From the NCBI GenBank assembly GCA_910586365.1, contig CAJUGP010000003.1:24939-88938 (forward strand): a stretch of DNA of 64,000 nucleotides, read 5' to 3'. Below are positions 42,616-51,271 of this stretch, one piece after another. Source of the DNA: an uncultured Christensenella sp. Lineage in GTDB: Bacteria > Bacillota > Clostridia > Christensenellales > Borkfalkiaceae. The notes beneath the pieces are model-generated. The model made no database searches and had not been told where the DNA came from. It worked only from the letters and a program-made list of their open reading frames with translations. Position 1 is the stretch's first letter; the number at the start of each line of letters is the position of its first letter. Position numbers and translations under genes: made by a program.

Positions 42616-44511
42616 ATGGCAAAGAATGATATATATCTTATTGACGGAATCATTGATGAACGCGTAAATAGGGCTTTCCCTTCATCTGATAGAGGCGAAG
42701 TATTTGAGTTGTTTTCGGCTGAACAAATTCTCAAAGACTATACCCTAAGTACAGAAGATCTATTAAGCTGTTCTGTTGATGGACAAAATGACGGTGGCAT
42801 TGATTTCATATTTATTTTTTTAAATGGAGCTTTAGTACAAAACATAGAAGATATTAGTATCCCTAAAAGAAATGCTCTATTAGAAATTTATATTATTACA
42901 TGCAAACATTCTGATAGCTTTAAGATGGCTGCTCTTGATGCTATGATTCCAACGCTGTCAGAACTTTTAGACTTTTCAAAGGCTAACTTTGACGGAACAT
43001 ATAACGAGCTTATTATACATAAAAGAAATATCTTATATGAAATTTATAAAAAGACCGCAGCTGCGCTCTCGGAAGTAAAAATTAATGTTTTATATGCTTG
43101 TCGCGGAGAAGAAAATAATGAAATCGGTGATGAGATTTTAGCGCGTGGCTCACAGATTAAATCGCTGATAGAAGGTTTTTTCAGTGACAGTACCGTTATA
43201 ATTGATTTTATTGGACGAGGCAAATTACTAACGTTATATAGAAATCAACCCAAGTTTGATTTAAACTTAAAACTATCAAAAACCTTTAGTTGCGATAATT
43301 GTTATGTAGGATTAGCCTTTATAACAGATTTCTTTAGTCTCATAACGGATGAGAAAGGAAAACTTCGATATTATTTATTTGACTCTAATGTGCGAGATTT
43401 TATGGGAAAAAACAGAGTCACTATTGATATTTTAGATTCGTTAGAAAGCAAGGAACATATAGACTTTTGGTTGCTTAATAATGGAATAACTATCCTAGTA
43501 GATGGCGCAATATCTATAGGCGATACGATTAATTTAAAAAATATACAAATTATCAATGGATTACAAACTTCATATGCAATTTATCACTATTTATCTACAC
43601 ACAAATCGGATAACGACAATCGGAAAGTTTTAATTAGAATAATAGAGTCAAAAGACGGCGAAATAAGAGATAATATTATACGCGCTACCAATAATCAAAC
43701 AGCGATTGGATTAGCATCATTGCACGCAACAGATAAAATTCAACGAGACATTGAGAATATATTGTCCCAGCACAATCTTTATTATGGAAGAAAAGAAAAT
43801 TACTACACTAATCTTGGAATACCCAAAGAGGATATAATAACTCCAATTGAATTAGCAAAAGTATTTGCCACATTAGTATTAAAATTACCACAGCGCGCCG
43901 TCTCTTTAAAAACTCAATTCATGAATATTCCTGACGAATATGCGGCTGTTTTTAATCCGGATATTGATATAAATATTTGGCCTCAATTAGTTTATTTATC
44001 GCGATCAGTCACAAAATTTCTTCATTCTGTGCGTGGAGAATTTGATAAACAAACAAAGTTCTATTCCAATATAAAACCACTGACATTGTTCCTTTCAGTC
44101 GCATTACTCTTCCGTAGCTATTCATTTACTGTTAAAGATATCATTAAATTAAATGTGAATGACATAGAAAATCACTGCTACGATTTTGTTTGGCAATTCA
44201 TTTTGGATAATGTAAATTCTGATAATATAGTTTCTTTATCGAGTAAAACAATTGTAGTTGATCTATGTGATATGTTTGCACAAAAATATGAGATTTCCGA
44301 TTTGGATTCAGTTAAAAAAGCAAAGAATGTATTGCTTTACGATAAGATATACGAATTAGACGATAATTTCATAGCCAATGTTAAAGCATTAATACCAATA
44401 AATACGAAAAGAGCTAGCGGAGACTTAAAACGAAAGATATCAAGAGAGCTATCGTGCGATCCGCAAAAAGTATGGCAAGCGTTTTCAGTTATATTCCATA
44501 TGGCTGGATAA
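42616..44511 (+). CDS. AIPR-family abortive infection phage resistance protein
   Basis: 631 residues from ATG 42616 (GAGGT upstream; ATG 42604 is a weaker alternative). The N-terminal region, SVDGQNDGGIDFIFIF then EIYIITCKHSDSFK, fits a PD-(D/E)xK-like nuclease site. AIPR signatures follow: NVRDFMGKNR, DFWLLNNGITILVDG and IQIINGLQTSYAIYHYL. Family members stop phage growth by abortive infection. The gene is AT-rich and carries four GATC sites in DNA otherwise devoid of them, so it is a recent import. It lies between the two copies of the tRNA terminator. Confidence 0.9.
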   Translation: MAKNDIYLIDGIIDERVNRAFPSSDRGEVFELFSAEQILKDYTLSTEDLLSCSVDGQNDGGIDFIFIFLNGALVQNIEDISIPKRNALLEIYIITCKHSDSFKMAALDAMIPTLSELLDFSKANFDGTYNELIIHKRNILYEIYKKTAAALSEVKINVLYACRGEENNEIGDEILARGSQIKSLIEGFFSDSTVIIDFIGRGKLLTLYRNQPKFDLNLKLSKTFSCDNCYVGLAFITDFFSLITDEKGKLRYYLFDSNVRDFMGKNRVTIDILDSLESKEHIDFWLLNNGITILVDGAISIGDTINLKNIQIINGLQTSYAIYHYLSTHKSDNDNRKVLIRIIESKDGEIRDNIIRATNNQTAIGLASLHATDKIQRDIENILSQHNLYYGRKENYYTNLGIPKEDIITPIELAKVFATLVLKLPQRAVSLKTQFMNIPDEYAAVFNPDIDINIWPQLVYLSRSVTKFLHSVRGEFDKQTKFYSNIKPLTLFLSVALLFRSYSFTVKDIIKLNVNDIENHCYDFVWQFILDNVNSDNIVSLSSKTIVVDLCDMFAQKYEISDLDSVKKAKNVLLYDKIYELDDNFIANVKALIPINTKRASGDLKRKISRELSCDPQKVWQAFSVIFHMAG

Positions 44512-44536
44512 CTAAAAACATTGCTGGATATAAGAC

Positions 44537-44570
44537 CCCAGTCGAACCACAAACGGTTAGTCCGGGTTTT
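44537..44570. repeat. Second copy of the tRNA terminator repeat
   Basis: Matches 42,461-42,494 at 31 of 34 positions, differing at positions 15, 25 and 27. The two copies bracket the AIPR gene as a direct repeat, as left by site-specific insertion or by carrying a copy of the target. Confidence 0.8.
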
Positions 44571-44626
44571 GCTTTACATAAAGCACGTCGCTAAACGGCG
44601 TACTTTTGCGTTTAACGGCAGTTTAG

Positions 44627-45124
44627 CTACCTTAACGTAATCTTTATCGACGCAATCACAAAACGGCTTGTAACGGTCATTTTGTAGTTTTCTTGCAAAA
44701 TGAAATCCCGACTGTCCGTGTCGGGATCGTCGGGATTTGTTCGTTCGGAGTAATTGAACCACACTATTATTTCATCGTCATACAGTTCTATTCGGTTTAC
44801 AAGCACTTCTATAAGTACCTGTGGAGATAAGTATCTTACGCTGTCGGTTAGATATTTCATAACTTCTTCTTTGGTTATGCTGTTTTTAAGCTTACTCTCT
44901 TCAACAAGTATCTTTCCGTTTAACTCGTCTATTCGTTGTTCAAGCTCCGCCATTCGGCTTTTCGTCGTCGTATTTATGTCTTTGATTAAAGAAGCGTATA
45001 GTTTATGTATTTGGTATTTGCCCATAATTCTCGCTAAACCTCTTGTAGCACATACAGCCATACGTTCGGCATAGTCTTGTATGTTGTCTTTGGTGATGAT
45101 ATCGTTATAAATAATCTTTGACAT
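44627..45124 (-). CDS. C-terminal part of a serine recombinase, stand-alone
   Basis: 165 residues. A long coiled coil (RMAELEQRIDELNGKILVEESKL) followed by LSPQVLIEVLVNRIELYDDEIIVWFNY matches the C-terminal end of large serine recombinases; the catalytic and zinc domains are absent. It has its own ATG, so it is either a remnant or an independent partner, as in split recombinases. It contains one GATC (44,725). Likely left by the element that brought the AIPR gene. Confidence 0.65.
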   Translation of the reverse strand: MSKIIYNDIITKDNIQDYAERMAVCATRGLARIMGKYQIHKLYASLIKDINTTTKSRMAELEQRIDELNGKILVEESKLKNSITKEEVMKYLTDSVRYLSPQVLIEVLVNRIELYDDEIIVWFNYSERTNPDDPDTDSRDFILQENYKMTVTSRFVIASIKITLR

Positions 45125-45126
45125 AA

Positions 45127-45387
45127 TTAATCACCAACCTTTGCGAAGTCATTAATATCTATCTTGTTTTCAAAAAACCGACCAAATTCGAAATACAGTT
45201 TACCGGAATAATCTCTAAATAAAGGGAATGTATTTTGAGTTATCTTTCCGGCTCTTGTAATAGCTACGGTGATTGTTCGATTTACAAAATCTAAATCGAT
45301 TATGTTAAACGTAATCTCATATTCACCGTCATCATAACTGAATTCCGAGAGATAGTATTTATTTGCACTTGTTTCTTTCTTAGACAT
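45127..45387 (-). CDS. Small recombinase-associated protein
   Basis: 86 residues from ATG 45387 (AAGGAGG upstream). Strand-rich: NKYYLSEFSYDDGEYEITFNI, TITVAITRAGKITQNTFPLF, KLYFEFG. Small proteins of this type tend to accompany serine-recombinase elements in Clostridia; no function known. Two bases from the recombinase fragment, so a two-gene unit. Confidence 0.5.
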   Translation of the reverse strand: MSKKETSANKYYLSEFSYDDGEYEITFNIIDLDFVNRTITVAITRAGKITQNTFPLFRDYSGKLYFEFGRFFENKIDINDFAKVGD

Positions 45388-45397
45388 TTCTAAATGC

Positions 45398-45643
45398 CTC
45401 CTTGATTGAATTAGCCTTTCGGCAAGGAAGCGATGTAGCACTGTTCGGCAATTGGCAACTGATTACAAGTCAGTTTGCAAAAGTCAACGCAGGGACAAAA
45501 TCAGTGCGTTTGAACAACAAAAAAGTCGAGTTGGATAACTTGACCGTTTAAGAACAATTATTGGTTTAAGTGCTAGTTTTGAACTAAGATTGACTTTTGC
45601 GAGAACTGTGCTACAATCGCAACCCGAAAGGCTCAATCAAGGA
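45398..45643. repeat. Imperfect inverted duplication carrying divergent promoters
   Basis: The left arm (from 45,398) and right arm (to 45,643) share CTCCTTGATTGA, GCCTTTCGG, GCGAT, TAGCAC and GCAAAAGTCAA in the same order on opposite strands; the left has an insertion of about 28 bases. Each arm holds a promoter: rightward TTGACT-16-TACAAT at about 45,590-45,617, leftward TTGACT near 45,480. The genes on either side thus share one leader. Confidence 0.6.
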
Positions 45644-45653
45644 GTATATTCAC

Positions 45654-46487
45654 TTGAAAAAATTCAGTCAATATGATACAATGGAATTATATAAAACTTA
45701 CACTGAACATATTATGCTCAAATATTATATGATAAAGGCAATAGATAAAATAAAGTGTCTCTTTAATAAAAAACATTCGTGCGAAGCTGTGCGCAATGAT
45801 TGGGAACTATATGCGAACAATATCATGTTACAGTTATCAGAGAATGAATTAATAATTGATGATGCTTGGGTAAAAATGATAAGCACAGAACTGTCGATTG
45901 AGCCATATTTAGAGTTTAATCAGATTAGCTGTGATTATAATCCTAAATGTTATCGAACTTTTTGCGATATACAACAAAATATCCATAATGAGATAATTGA
46001 AATTAACAAACGAATTAAAAGCTTAAATTCAAAAATAAATATAATTAAGACATATTATAGCATGAATACAACGCATAAAAAAGTTCATACATTTACCGCT
46101 AAAAATGATAAACTATATTTCTTAGGGTATATCTTTATTGGCGACAAAGATATAGAAGTACAATGTAAAAATCAAAATGGTAAGATAGTAGGTTCCGCCA
46201 ATATGGAACTAGAAATTGATGGTAGAACACATTTAAGCACGCTTGATATATTTGATTTACTAAGTCAGAGAATTGGAATCGGAACACAGCTGTTTCACTA
46301 CTGCGTTTCAGTTATTAAGGGGTTAGACGACTACATGCCAACGGTGAGATTTTCTCAGAACACCCATGGTCAACCAATAAAAGTTATTTACGGCGGAATG
46401 ATACGTGGCCGTGAATACTTAAAAGATTTTTATCGTAAATGTGGCTGCGACATAAGTGGTTGGAGTTTTAAAAAACAAATACTCTAA
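45654..46487 (+). CDS. GNAT-like acetyltransferase domain protein (tentative)
   Basis: 277 residues, taking TTG 45654 after AAGGAG. The N-terminal half is helical and AT-rich in codon use, with KRIKSLNSKINIIKTYYSM. The C-terminal half has strands then RIGIGTQLFHYCVSVI, which fits the acetyl-CoA loop (R/QxxGxG/A) of GNAT enzymes, and ends FYRKCGCDISGWSF. The substrate is unknown; it may be an island accessory or defence gene. An upstream in-frame ATG at 45597 would lie over the promoter and is rejected. Confidence 0.5.
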   Translation: MKKFSQYDTMELYKTYTEHIMLKYYMIKAIDKIKCLFNKKHSCEAVRNDWELYANNIMLQLSENELIIDDAWVKMISTELSIEPYLEFNQISCDYNPKCYRTFCDIQQNIHNEIIEINKRIKSLNSKINIIKTYYSMNTTHKKVHTFTAKNDKLYFLGYIFIGDKDIEVQCKNQNGKIVGSANMELEIDGRTHLSTLDIFDLLSQRIGIGTQLFHYCVSVIKGLDDYMPTVRFSQNTHGQPIKVIYGGMIRGREYLKDFYRKCGCDISGWSFKKQIL

Positions 46488-46965
46488 TACAATTAGGTTC
46501 GACTTTGCTTTGCGTCAGTCCACCACGAAAAAAGCGTCCGAATGGGCGCTTTTTTGTTGGTGGATAATCGGCGTGAGCAGTGCGACGAATAATGCCGAAA
46601 ACCGAATATCCCGAAAAAGAAAACGATATTTGTGCACAAATATAAAGATATTTCGTCGCGCGGTGCGACCGCGCAAAGCCCGCCGCGAGTGCGCGGCAAC
46701 ACTGTATTTCGATAAAATCTGCAAGCCTTACGCCATTGCCGATTTTGGAGTGAATAAGTAATAGAGAAAAGTGAATAGGTATCGCTTGTTCGGCGGCGAC
46801 GCCTTTGTCTGCTCGGCGTTGCGGTTTTGTCGTTCGGTCATTTCATTTCGGCAGGCGCTTAGTCTATTCATAAACATGTTTTTTCGTAAGGGCTTGATAA
46901 AACGTTGTTTCTGTGTTAATATAAGATTAAGATTATGATTTCTCCGCTTTCTTGTGAGGTATTAT
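46488..46965. repeat. Noncoding stretch with terminator and dispersed repeat copy A
   Basis: A terminator (AAAAAAGCGTCC...GGGCGCTTTTTT, 46,527-46,554) is followed by GTGGATAATCGGCGTGAGCA (again at 48,753) and by a GC-rich unit at about 46,610-46,706. That unit contains ACAAATATAAAGATATTTCG and AAAGCCCGCCGCGAGTGCG and recurs at 47,890-48,000. No credible gene. Confidence 0.65.
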
Positions 46966-47676
46966 ATGTTCGGGAAAATTTTGGCGCGTGAGCTTAAACA
47001 ATATATTCGGCGGCTGTGGCCGTTTTTGTTGGGATATATCGTTATGAGCGTTTTAACGTGTCTTGTCGTAATATTTGACAGCAATCCCATTGAAGCTACG
47101 GGAACGGTCACCGCAATCGGATTTTTTATAATAGCTGCCGTTGTTTTCGTTATAAGCGGTTTGGTTCACGCGCATAAAGCGTTTTACGATAGTATTAAGT
47201 CGATAAACACAGAAGAACAGCCGCCGCTTAAATCGTTTCTTTGGGCGCGTATTGTCGCTTTTTATATTTATGTTGTAGTCGCTTTGCTTTTACTCCTTGC
47301 CGGAGTGTCGAGCTTTGCGTGGCAATACGTTTGGCAAATGTTTTTAGCAATCGTCGCGGAGTGGTATTACTTGCCGGAGTTCTTGCTGTATATGGTAATT
47401 ATTCCGCCCACTATGTATATTATTCCTATCGCATGTATTGTCGCTTTGCGCAATGGCAAGCACAAAAAGCGCTCATTAGCAGTGGGTATAATTGCTTATA
47501 TGATGGGGATGTTTACCGTTGTATTGGAAGTAGTTTTACTAATTCATTCGCCCGATACGGATATGTCGTTTGTATGGGGTATGCTTGCACTTTGCTTTGC
47601 GTTGTATATTCCCGTCGCTATTCGAATGTTCTTGACTACATATCGTACTTTGAAATCGGAAGTATTTAATAAATAA
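46966..47676 (+). CDS. ABC-2-type permease-like membrane protein
   Basis: 236 residues, six predicted helices. Layout and N-terminus (FGKILARELKQYIRRLWPFLLGYIV) resemble permease subunits of small ABC-2 exporters; the ATPase partner is not adjacent. ATG 46966 after GTGAGGT. Host-like in lacking GATC. The function could also be an orphan immunity or transport protein. Confidence 0.6.
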   Translation: MFGKILARELKQYIRRLWPFLLGYIVMSVLTCLVVIFDSNPIEATGTVTAIGFFIIAAVVFVISGLVHAHKAFYDSIKSINTEEQPPLKSFLWARIVAFYIYVVVALLLLLAGVSSFAWQYVWQMFLAIVAEWYYLPEFLLYMVIIPPTMYIIPIACIVALRNGKHKKRSLAVGIIAYMMGMFTVVLEVVLLIHSPDTDMSFVWGMLALCFALYIPVAIRMFLTTYRTLKSEVFNK

Positions 47677-48286
47677 ACTCGTTATTATCAAGCCTTCGCC
47701 GTAATGCCATTTTACTGTATGATTGAAAATTTGTATAGTTGTGCTATAATAAATTACTTTAATAAAGCGATAAACAGTAATTTAGCGGAGTGAAGCGGAT
47801 GGTTACTTTGTGGGATAAAGCGCAACTTATAAAAATAAACGCATATAAGAAAAAAAGTCGGAAATTTCAATATCGGTATTGACAAAGAAATTCCTGAAAA
47901 GAAAAGGTTGCTTGGGCACAAATATAAAGATATTTCGCCGCGTTGTTCGCTAGGTGCTTGCGCGCGCGCAAAGCCCGCCGCGAGTGCGCGGCAACCCTGT
48001 ATTGCCAACCATGAAATTCGCCTAGTGGTGAGTGAAGTGTTGGTGCGTTTGTATGAAATATGCTTTGCGTATGCTATATCCTTCGCACATTATTTCACTG
48101 CGCAAAAGCAACGGTTCATTATTTTGCGGCGCATAATTATGCCCGCGCACCTTTCAAAAGTGTGCAAGTGGTGTTTACTAATGTAGAATCGAAATATTTA
48201 ATAATCGCGCATTATTTATAAATGACTTGAAAAAATTTCATGTTTGTATTATAATTCGGTTAAATGCGGAGGTTATAGTTAGAATT
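47677..48286. repeat. Noncoding stretch with dispersed repeat copy B and a tRNA-Val 3' end-like sequence
   Basis: The repeat seen at 46.6 kb recurs at about 47,890-48,000 with a 12-base insertion. It runs directly into AACCCTGTATTGCCAACCA (47,993-48,011), which matches the 3' end of the tRNA-Val gene (42,435-42,453) at 18 of 19 bases. No gene is supported here. Confidence 0.7.
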
Positions 48287-48730
48287 ATGAATGATTTAAC
48301 GACCAAAAGTTTAATTGGAAGTATAACAAAGCTTTTAATTATTTTTGCATCGATTATATTAGTAATTACCGTTGTCGGTATTATCTTGGCATGCAACGGA
48401 CTATTTGGCGAAAATATTATTTTCTTTTTTGTTATAGCGTATGGTATTTTAATAATTGTATTTTTGCCATTCGAGATTGGCTGGGCAGTTCAATATAAAC
48501 GCTTTAAAAAAGCGCTTATATCTTGCGAAGTTTTTTACGGAAATTTAGATGAAGCGGAATTGCATTTGATTTTATTACATCCTTTTGCATTCGGTTGCAG
48601 TCTTATAATAAATGGACAATCTACCCCTTACATATATTCGTACAAATCGGTAAAAAAAATGGTGAACACGCGAGTAGCGTATATATTCGACGGCAATAGA
48701 GCGTATCTTCTGCGACAGGCGGAGCATTAA
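48287..48730 (+). CDS. Small membrane protein of unknown function
   Basis: 147 residues, ATG 48287. Two strong hydrophobic helices (about residues 12-38 and 45-70) precede a soluble C-terminal part with YKSVKKMVNTRVAYIFDGN. A GCGGAGG lies 14 bases upstream, rather far. AT-rich. No family recognised. Confidence 0.5.
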   Translation: MNDLTTKSLIGSITKLLIIFASIILVITVVGIILACNGLFGENIIFFFVIAYGILIIVFLPFEIGWAVQYKRFKKALISCEVFYGNLDEAELHLILLHPFAFGCSLIINGQSTPYIYSYKSVKKMVNTRVAYIFDGNRAYLLRQAEH

Positions 48731-49034
48731 ATTAGTCGGCATTCGTTTTGCGTGGTGGATAATCGGCGTGAGCAGCGCGATAAATTTATAATGCTTACCG
48801 CGAAAAAGCGAGGGGCTTTTCGGTCGACGTGAAAAATATTTCGAAGCGCTTGATAATGATTTCGATTTTTGCTATAATACAAACGAAAAAGCTTGCTCGA
48901 TGGGCTTTTTCTCGACAAAATGAACGTACAGTTGTTATTTGCGTTTGTCAAACGAAGAGACGACAAAGCAAAAATCATTTTTACAAGGCGCGGAAGCGTG
49001 GTAATAAATCAATTATTTAAAAGGGGAAATTCTT
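48731..49034. other. Noncoding stretch with repeat and hairpin
   Basis: Contains the second GTGGATAATCGGCGTGAGCA repeat (48,753-48,772) and a hairpin GAAAAAGC...GCTTTTTC (48,890-48,914). No gene is supported. Confidence 0.5.
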
Positions 49035-49364
49035 ATGACGACAACTACTATGATTTTGCAAATCGTTACAATCGTTGTTTCGGTTATTTCAATGGTGCTC
49101 GGAGTTTTGAATACGCTCAGGGAAAATCGAAAAACGCACTACATAGAAATCGTTACGGCTCAAAGACTGAGGAATAAGGAAAAGGTTCAGCAAGCTGCAA
49201 AAACGATAATGCAATATACCGATTCGGCGGTAATTTTTCAAAGCGACGCAAATTGCGTTTTAAAGTGTGCGGAAGCGGCTGCGGAAATTTCCGTCATTTT
49301 TAAAAATATCTATCCCGAAGAAAATTGTTTGATTAAGCAAGCGGAAGTAGTCGTGTCCGAATAA
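49035..49364 (+). CDS. Small membrane-anchored protein
   Basis: 109 residues. One N-terminal helix (MILQIVTIVVSVISMVLGVL) followed by a charged helical domain. ATG 49035 with AAAGGGG. Proteins of this shape (single helix plus cytoplasmic helical part) occur in defence and stress contexts, but nothing specific is shown. Confidence 0.5.
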   Translation: MTTTTMILQIVTIVVSVISMVLGVLNTLRENRKTHYIEIVTAQRLRNKEKVQQAAKTIMQYTDSAVIFQSDANCVLKCAEAAAEISVIFKNIYPEENCLIKQAEVVVSE

Positions 49365-49405
49365 ATAAATATTTAAATTCAGTAACTAAGGAAGAAAAAG
49401 ATTTA

Positions 49406-49579
49406 ATGGAGGCAAGAGCCGAATTTTATAAACAGTTTTCCATATACGACCTATCGGATTGGAAATTCATAAAGTCGCAAGCGTACGGCGATGCGACAGA
49501 CAGCGACGATTTCGATAAAATTTATAAAGAAACGTCCGATAAATATTCGAATAGCGATATCAAATACGAGGGCGAATGA
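49406..49579 (+). CDS. Small acidic protein before the DUF5131 gene
   Basis: 57 residues (MEARAEFYKQFSIYDLSDWK...), ATG 49406 with AAGGAAG upstream; its TGA stops one base before the DUF5131 ATG, suggesting coupling. No family recognised. Confidence 0.5.
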   Translation: MEARAEFYKQFSIYDLSDWKFIKSQAYGDATDSDDFDKIYKETSDKYSNSDIKYEGE

Positions 49580-49580
49580 T

Positions 49581-50288
49581 ATGGGCGTTTGGAATCCGTG
49601 GCGCGGCTGTCATAGGTACAGCGAGGGCTGCAAGTATTGTTACATACACAAGGGCGATTCCAAGCGCAATATCGACACAAACGATATCGTAAAGACCGAT
49701 AATTTTTATGCGCCTGTCGTCAAAACCAAATCGGGCGAATACAAAATCAAGTCGGGGCAAACCGAGTATCTTTGCTTTTCTACGGATTTTCTTATCGAGG
49801 ACGCCGACGAGTGGCGCGACGAATGTTGGCAAATGATACGGGAGCGCTCCGACCTGAACTTTTTGTTTTTGACTAAGCGCATAGAGCGGTTTGCGAAATG
49901 TGTTCCCGACGATTGGAACGACGGATACGACAACGTTATCGTCGGGTGTACTGTGGAAAATCAGGACAGAGCCGATTACAGGCTTTCCATTTTCAACGAG
50001 CTGCCTATAAAGCACAAAATTATCGTATGTCAGCCGATGATTGAGCGCATAAATCTCGGCGCATATCTCGAAAATGTAGAGTTAGTGGTTATCGGCGGCG
50101 AGTCGGACAAAAATGCCCGACCGCTCGATTACTCATGGGTGCTTGCCGTACGGGAGCAATGTATCGAACGCAACGTGCGTTTCGAGTTCCGCCAATGCGG
50201 CACGTATTTTATCAAAGACGGAATGCGTTATACCGTGCCGACTCGCGAGCTACGCAGTCAAGCAAAAAAAGCGAATATCGACTGTTGA
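49581..50288 (+). CDS. DUF5131 radical-SAM-like protein (chromosomal copy)
   Basis: 235 residues from ATG 49581. WNPWRGCHRYSEGCKYCYIHKG carries CxxxxxxCxxCY, the family's cluster-binding pattern; FLFLTKRIERF, VIVGCTVENQ and VVIGGESDKNARPLDY follow. It is diverged from the prophage DUF5131 at 14,159-14,842, which has a shorter first Cys spacing (CxxxCxxC). The reaction is unknown. Confidence 0.82.
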   Translation: MGVWNPWRGCHRYSEGCKYCYIHKGDSKRNIDTNDIVKTDNFYAPVVKTKSGEYKIKSGQTEYLCFSTDFLIEDADEWRDECWQMIRERSDLNFLFLTKRIERFAKCVPDDWNDGYDNVIVGCTVENQDRADYRLSIFNELPIKHKIIVCQPMIERINLGAYLENVELVVIGGESDKNARPLDYSWVLAVREQCIERNVRFEFRQCGTYFIKDGMRYTVPTRELRSQAKKANIDC

Positions 50289-50416
50289 GCTATGATTAAA
50301 AGCGAGGGTTTATTTCCCTCCGCGCGCGTCTCGCAATGCGATATTGCGTATGCGGCGGGCGAGCTTATATTTGTTGCGGCGGCGCGAAAAAATTCGATTG
50401 TAAAGGAGAAAACATA

Positions 50417-50854
50417 ATGGTTATCGCGGTAATCGGGGAAAATTGCAGCGGGAAATCCACGCTCGCGAACGCGATTAAAAACGCAATCGGCGCGGAGATA
50501 ATAACGGGTAAAGATTACCTAAGAATGGCAAAGTCCGAGGGCGAAGCCGAACGGGTATTTAAGGCGAGGCTGAGCGCCGCCGTTTATGGCGAAAATATCG
50601 TTTACGTCATTTCGGAAATGGCGCACATAAAGCTCCTGCCCGACGGGGCTGTTAAAATACTCGTCAAAGCGGATATCGAAACGATAAAAGCGCGCTTTAA
50701 GATGAGAATGCGCGGCAGCTTGCCCGCGCCCGTCGAACAAATGCTCATACGAAATCACGGCATGTTCGACGACGGCGAATACGATTTTATATTCGACGGC
50801 GTTTCGGGCGATTGTTCGGAGCTTGTCGCTTTTATAAAGAGTAAAATTTTGTAG
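50417..50854 (+). CDS. P-loop nucleotide kinase-like protein
   Basis: 145 residues. Walker A GENCSGKSTLANAI at the N-terminus, GAEIITGKDYLRM, and an Arg-rich lid region KARFKMRMRG, as in small shikimate/adenylate-kinase-like proteins. ATG 50417 with AAAGGAG. The substrate is unknown. Confidence 0.72.
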   Translation: MVIAVIGENCSGKSTLANAIKNAIGAEIITGKDYLRMAKSEGEAERVFKARLSAAVYGENIVYVISEMAHIKLLPDGAVKILVKADIETIKARFKMRMRGSLPAPVEQMLIRNHGMFDDGEYDFIFDGVSGDCSELVAFIKSKIL

Positions 50855-50901
50855 GGCTTTACTCGCTCGGTTTCGCAAAAGCCCGTAACCGAGAGGATAG
50901 T

Positions 50902-51254
50902 ATGAAAAAGCTTGAAAAGTATTTAAACAACGACAGAGAGAATTTAGCGGCGGTACGTTCGCGATTGGCTACGTAAAACGCTGCGCACCCGAAACAGCCC
51001 GTGTTATCGAGTTTATCCTTGGGGTTAGTCGCTCGTTTGACGCCTTTCACAATTTGGGGCGTTACACGGGATACTTTACGGGCTTGATTATATCTACGTT
51101 CTTATGCGGTACGCAATACTTTGCGGAGCGTAAGAAGCGCGTTGCGGCGCTCGTCGACGCGGATAAATCCGACGGTAAAGCCTTTGCTCGCGAAGCGATA
51201 ATCCCTTTGCCTGAACAAGAAAACGCTTGCTTTTATTCGCGATTTGGAATATAA
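50902..51254 (+). pseudogene. Decayed gene fragment upstream of dam
   Basis: ATG 50902 begins a protein-like frame (MKKLEKYLNNDRENLAAVRS) that stops after 24 codons. Further on, other frames read RCAPETARVIEF, then GYFTGLIISTFLCGTQYFAE and KSDGKAFAREAIIPLPEQE, looking like pieces of one lost protein. No intact gene fills 50,855-51,271. Confidence 0.3.
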
Positions 51255-51255
51255 T
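51227..51255 (+). promoter_or_regulatory. Promoter of the dam/dpnII operon
   Basis: TTGCTT (51,227-51,232), a 17-base spacer and TATAAT (51,250-51,255), 16 bases before the dam ATG, giving a very short leader with GAGG. Confidence 0.65.
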
Positions 51256-51271
51256 TATCCCGAGGCTTGAT

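Noticed and set aside
46456..46761. Possible 101-residue gene after the acetyltransferase-like gene
   Set aside because: It runs through a terminator and a dispersed repeat and has no ribosome site or protein-like composition.
48829..49177. Short rightward frames between 48.8 and 49.2 kb
   Set aside because: They overlap a hairpin and the better-supported gene at 49,035; composition is not protein-like.
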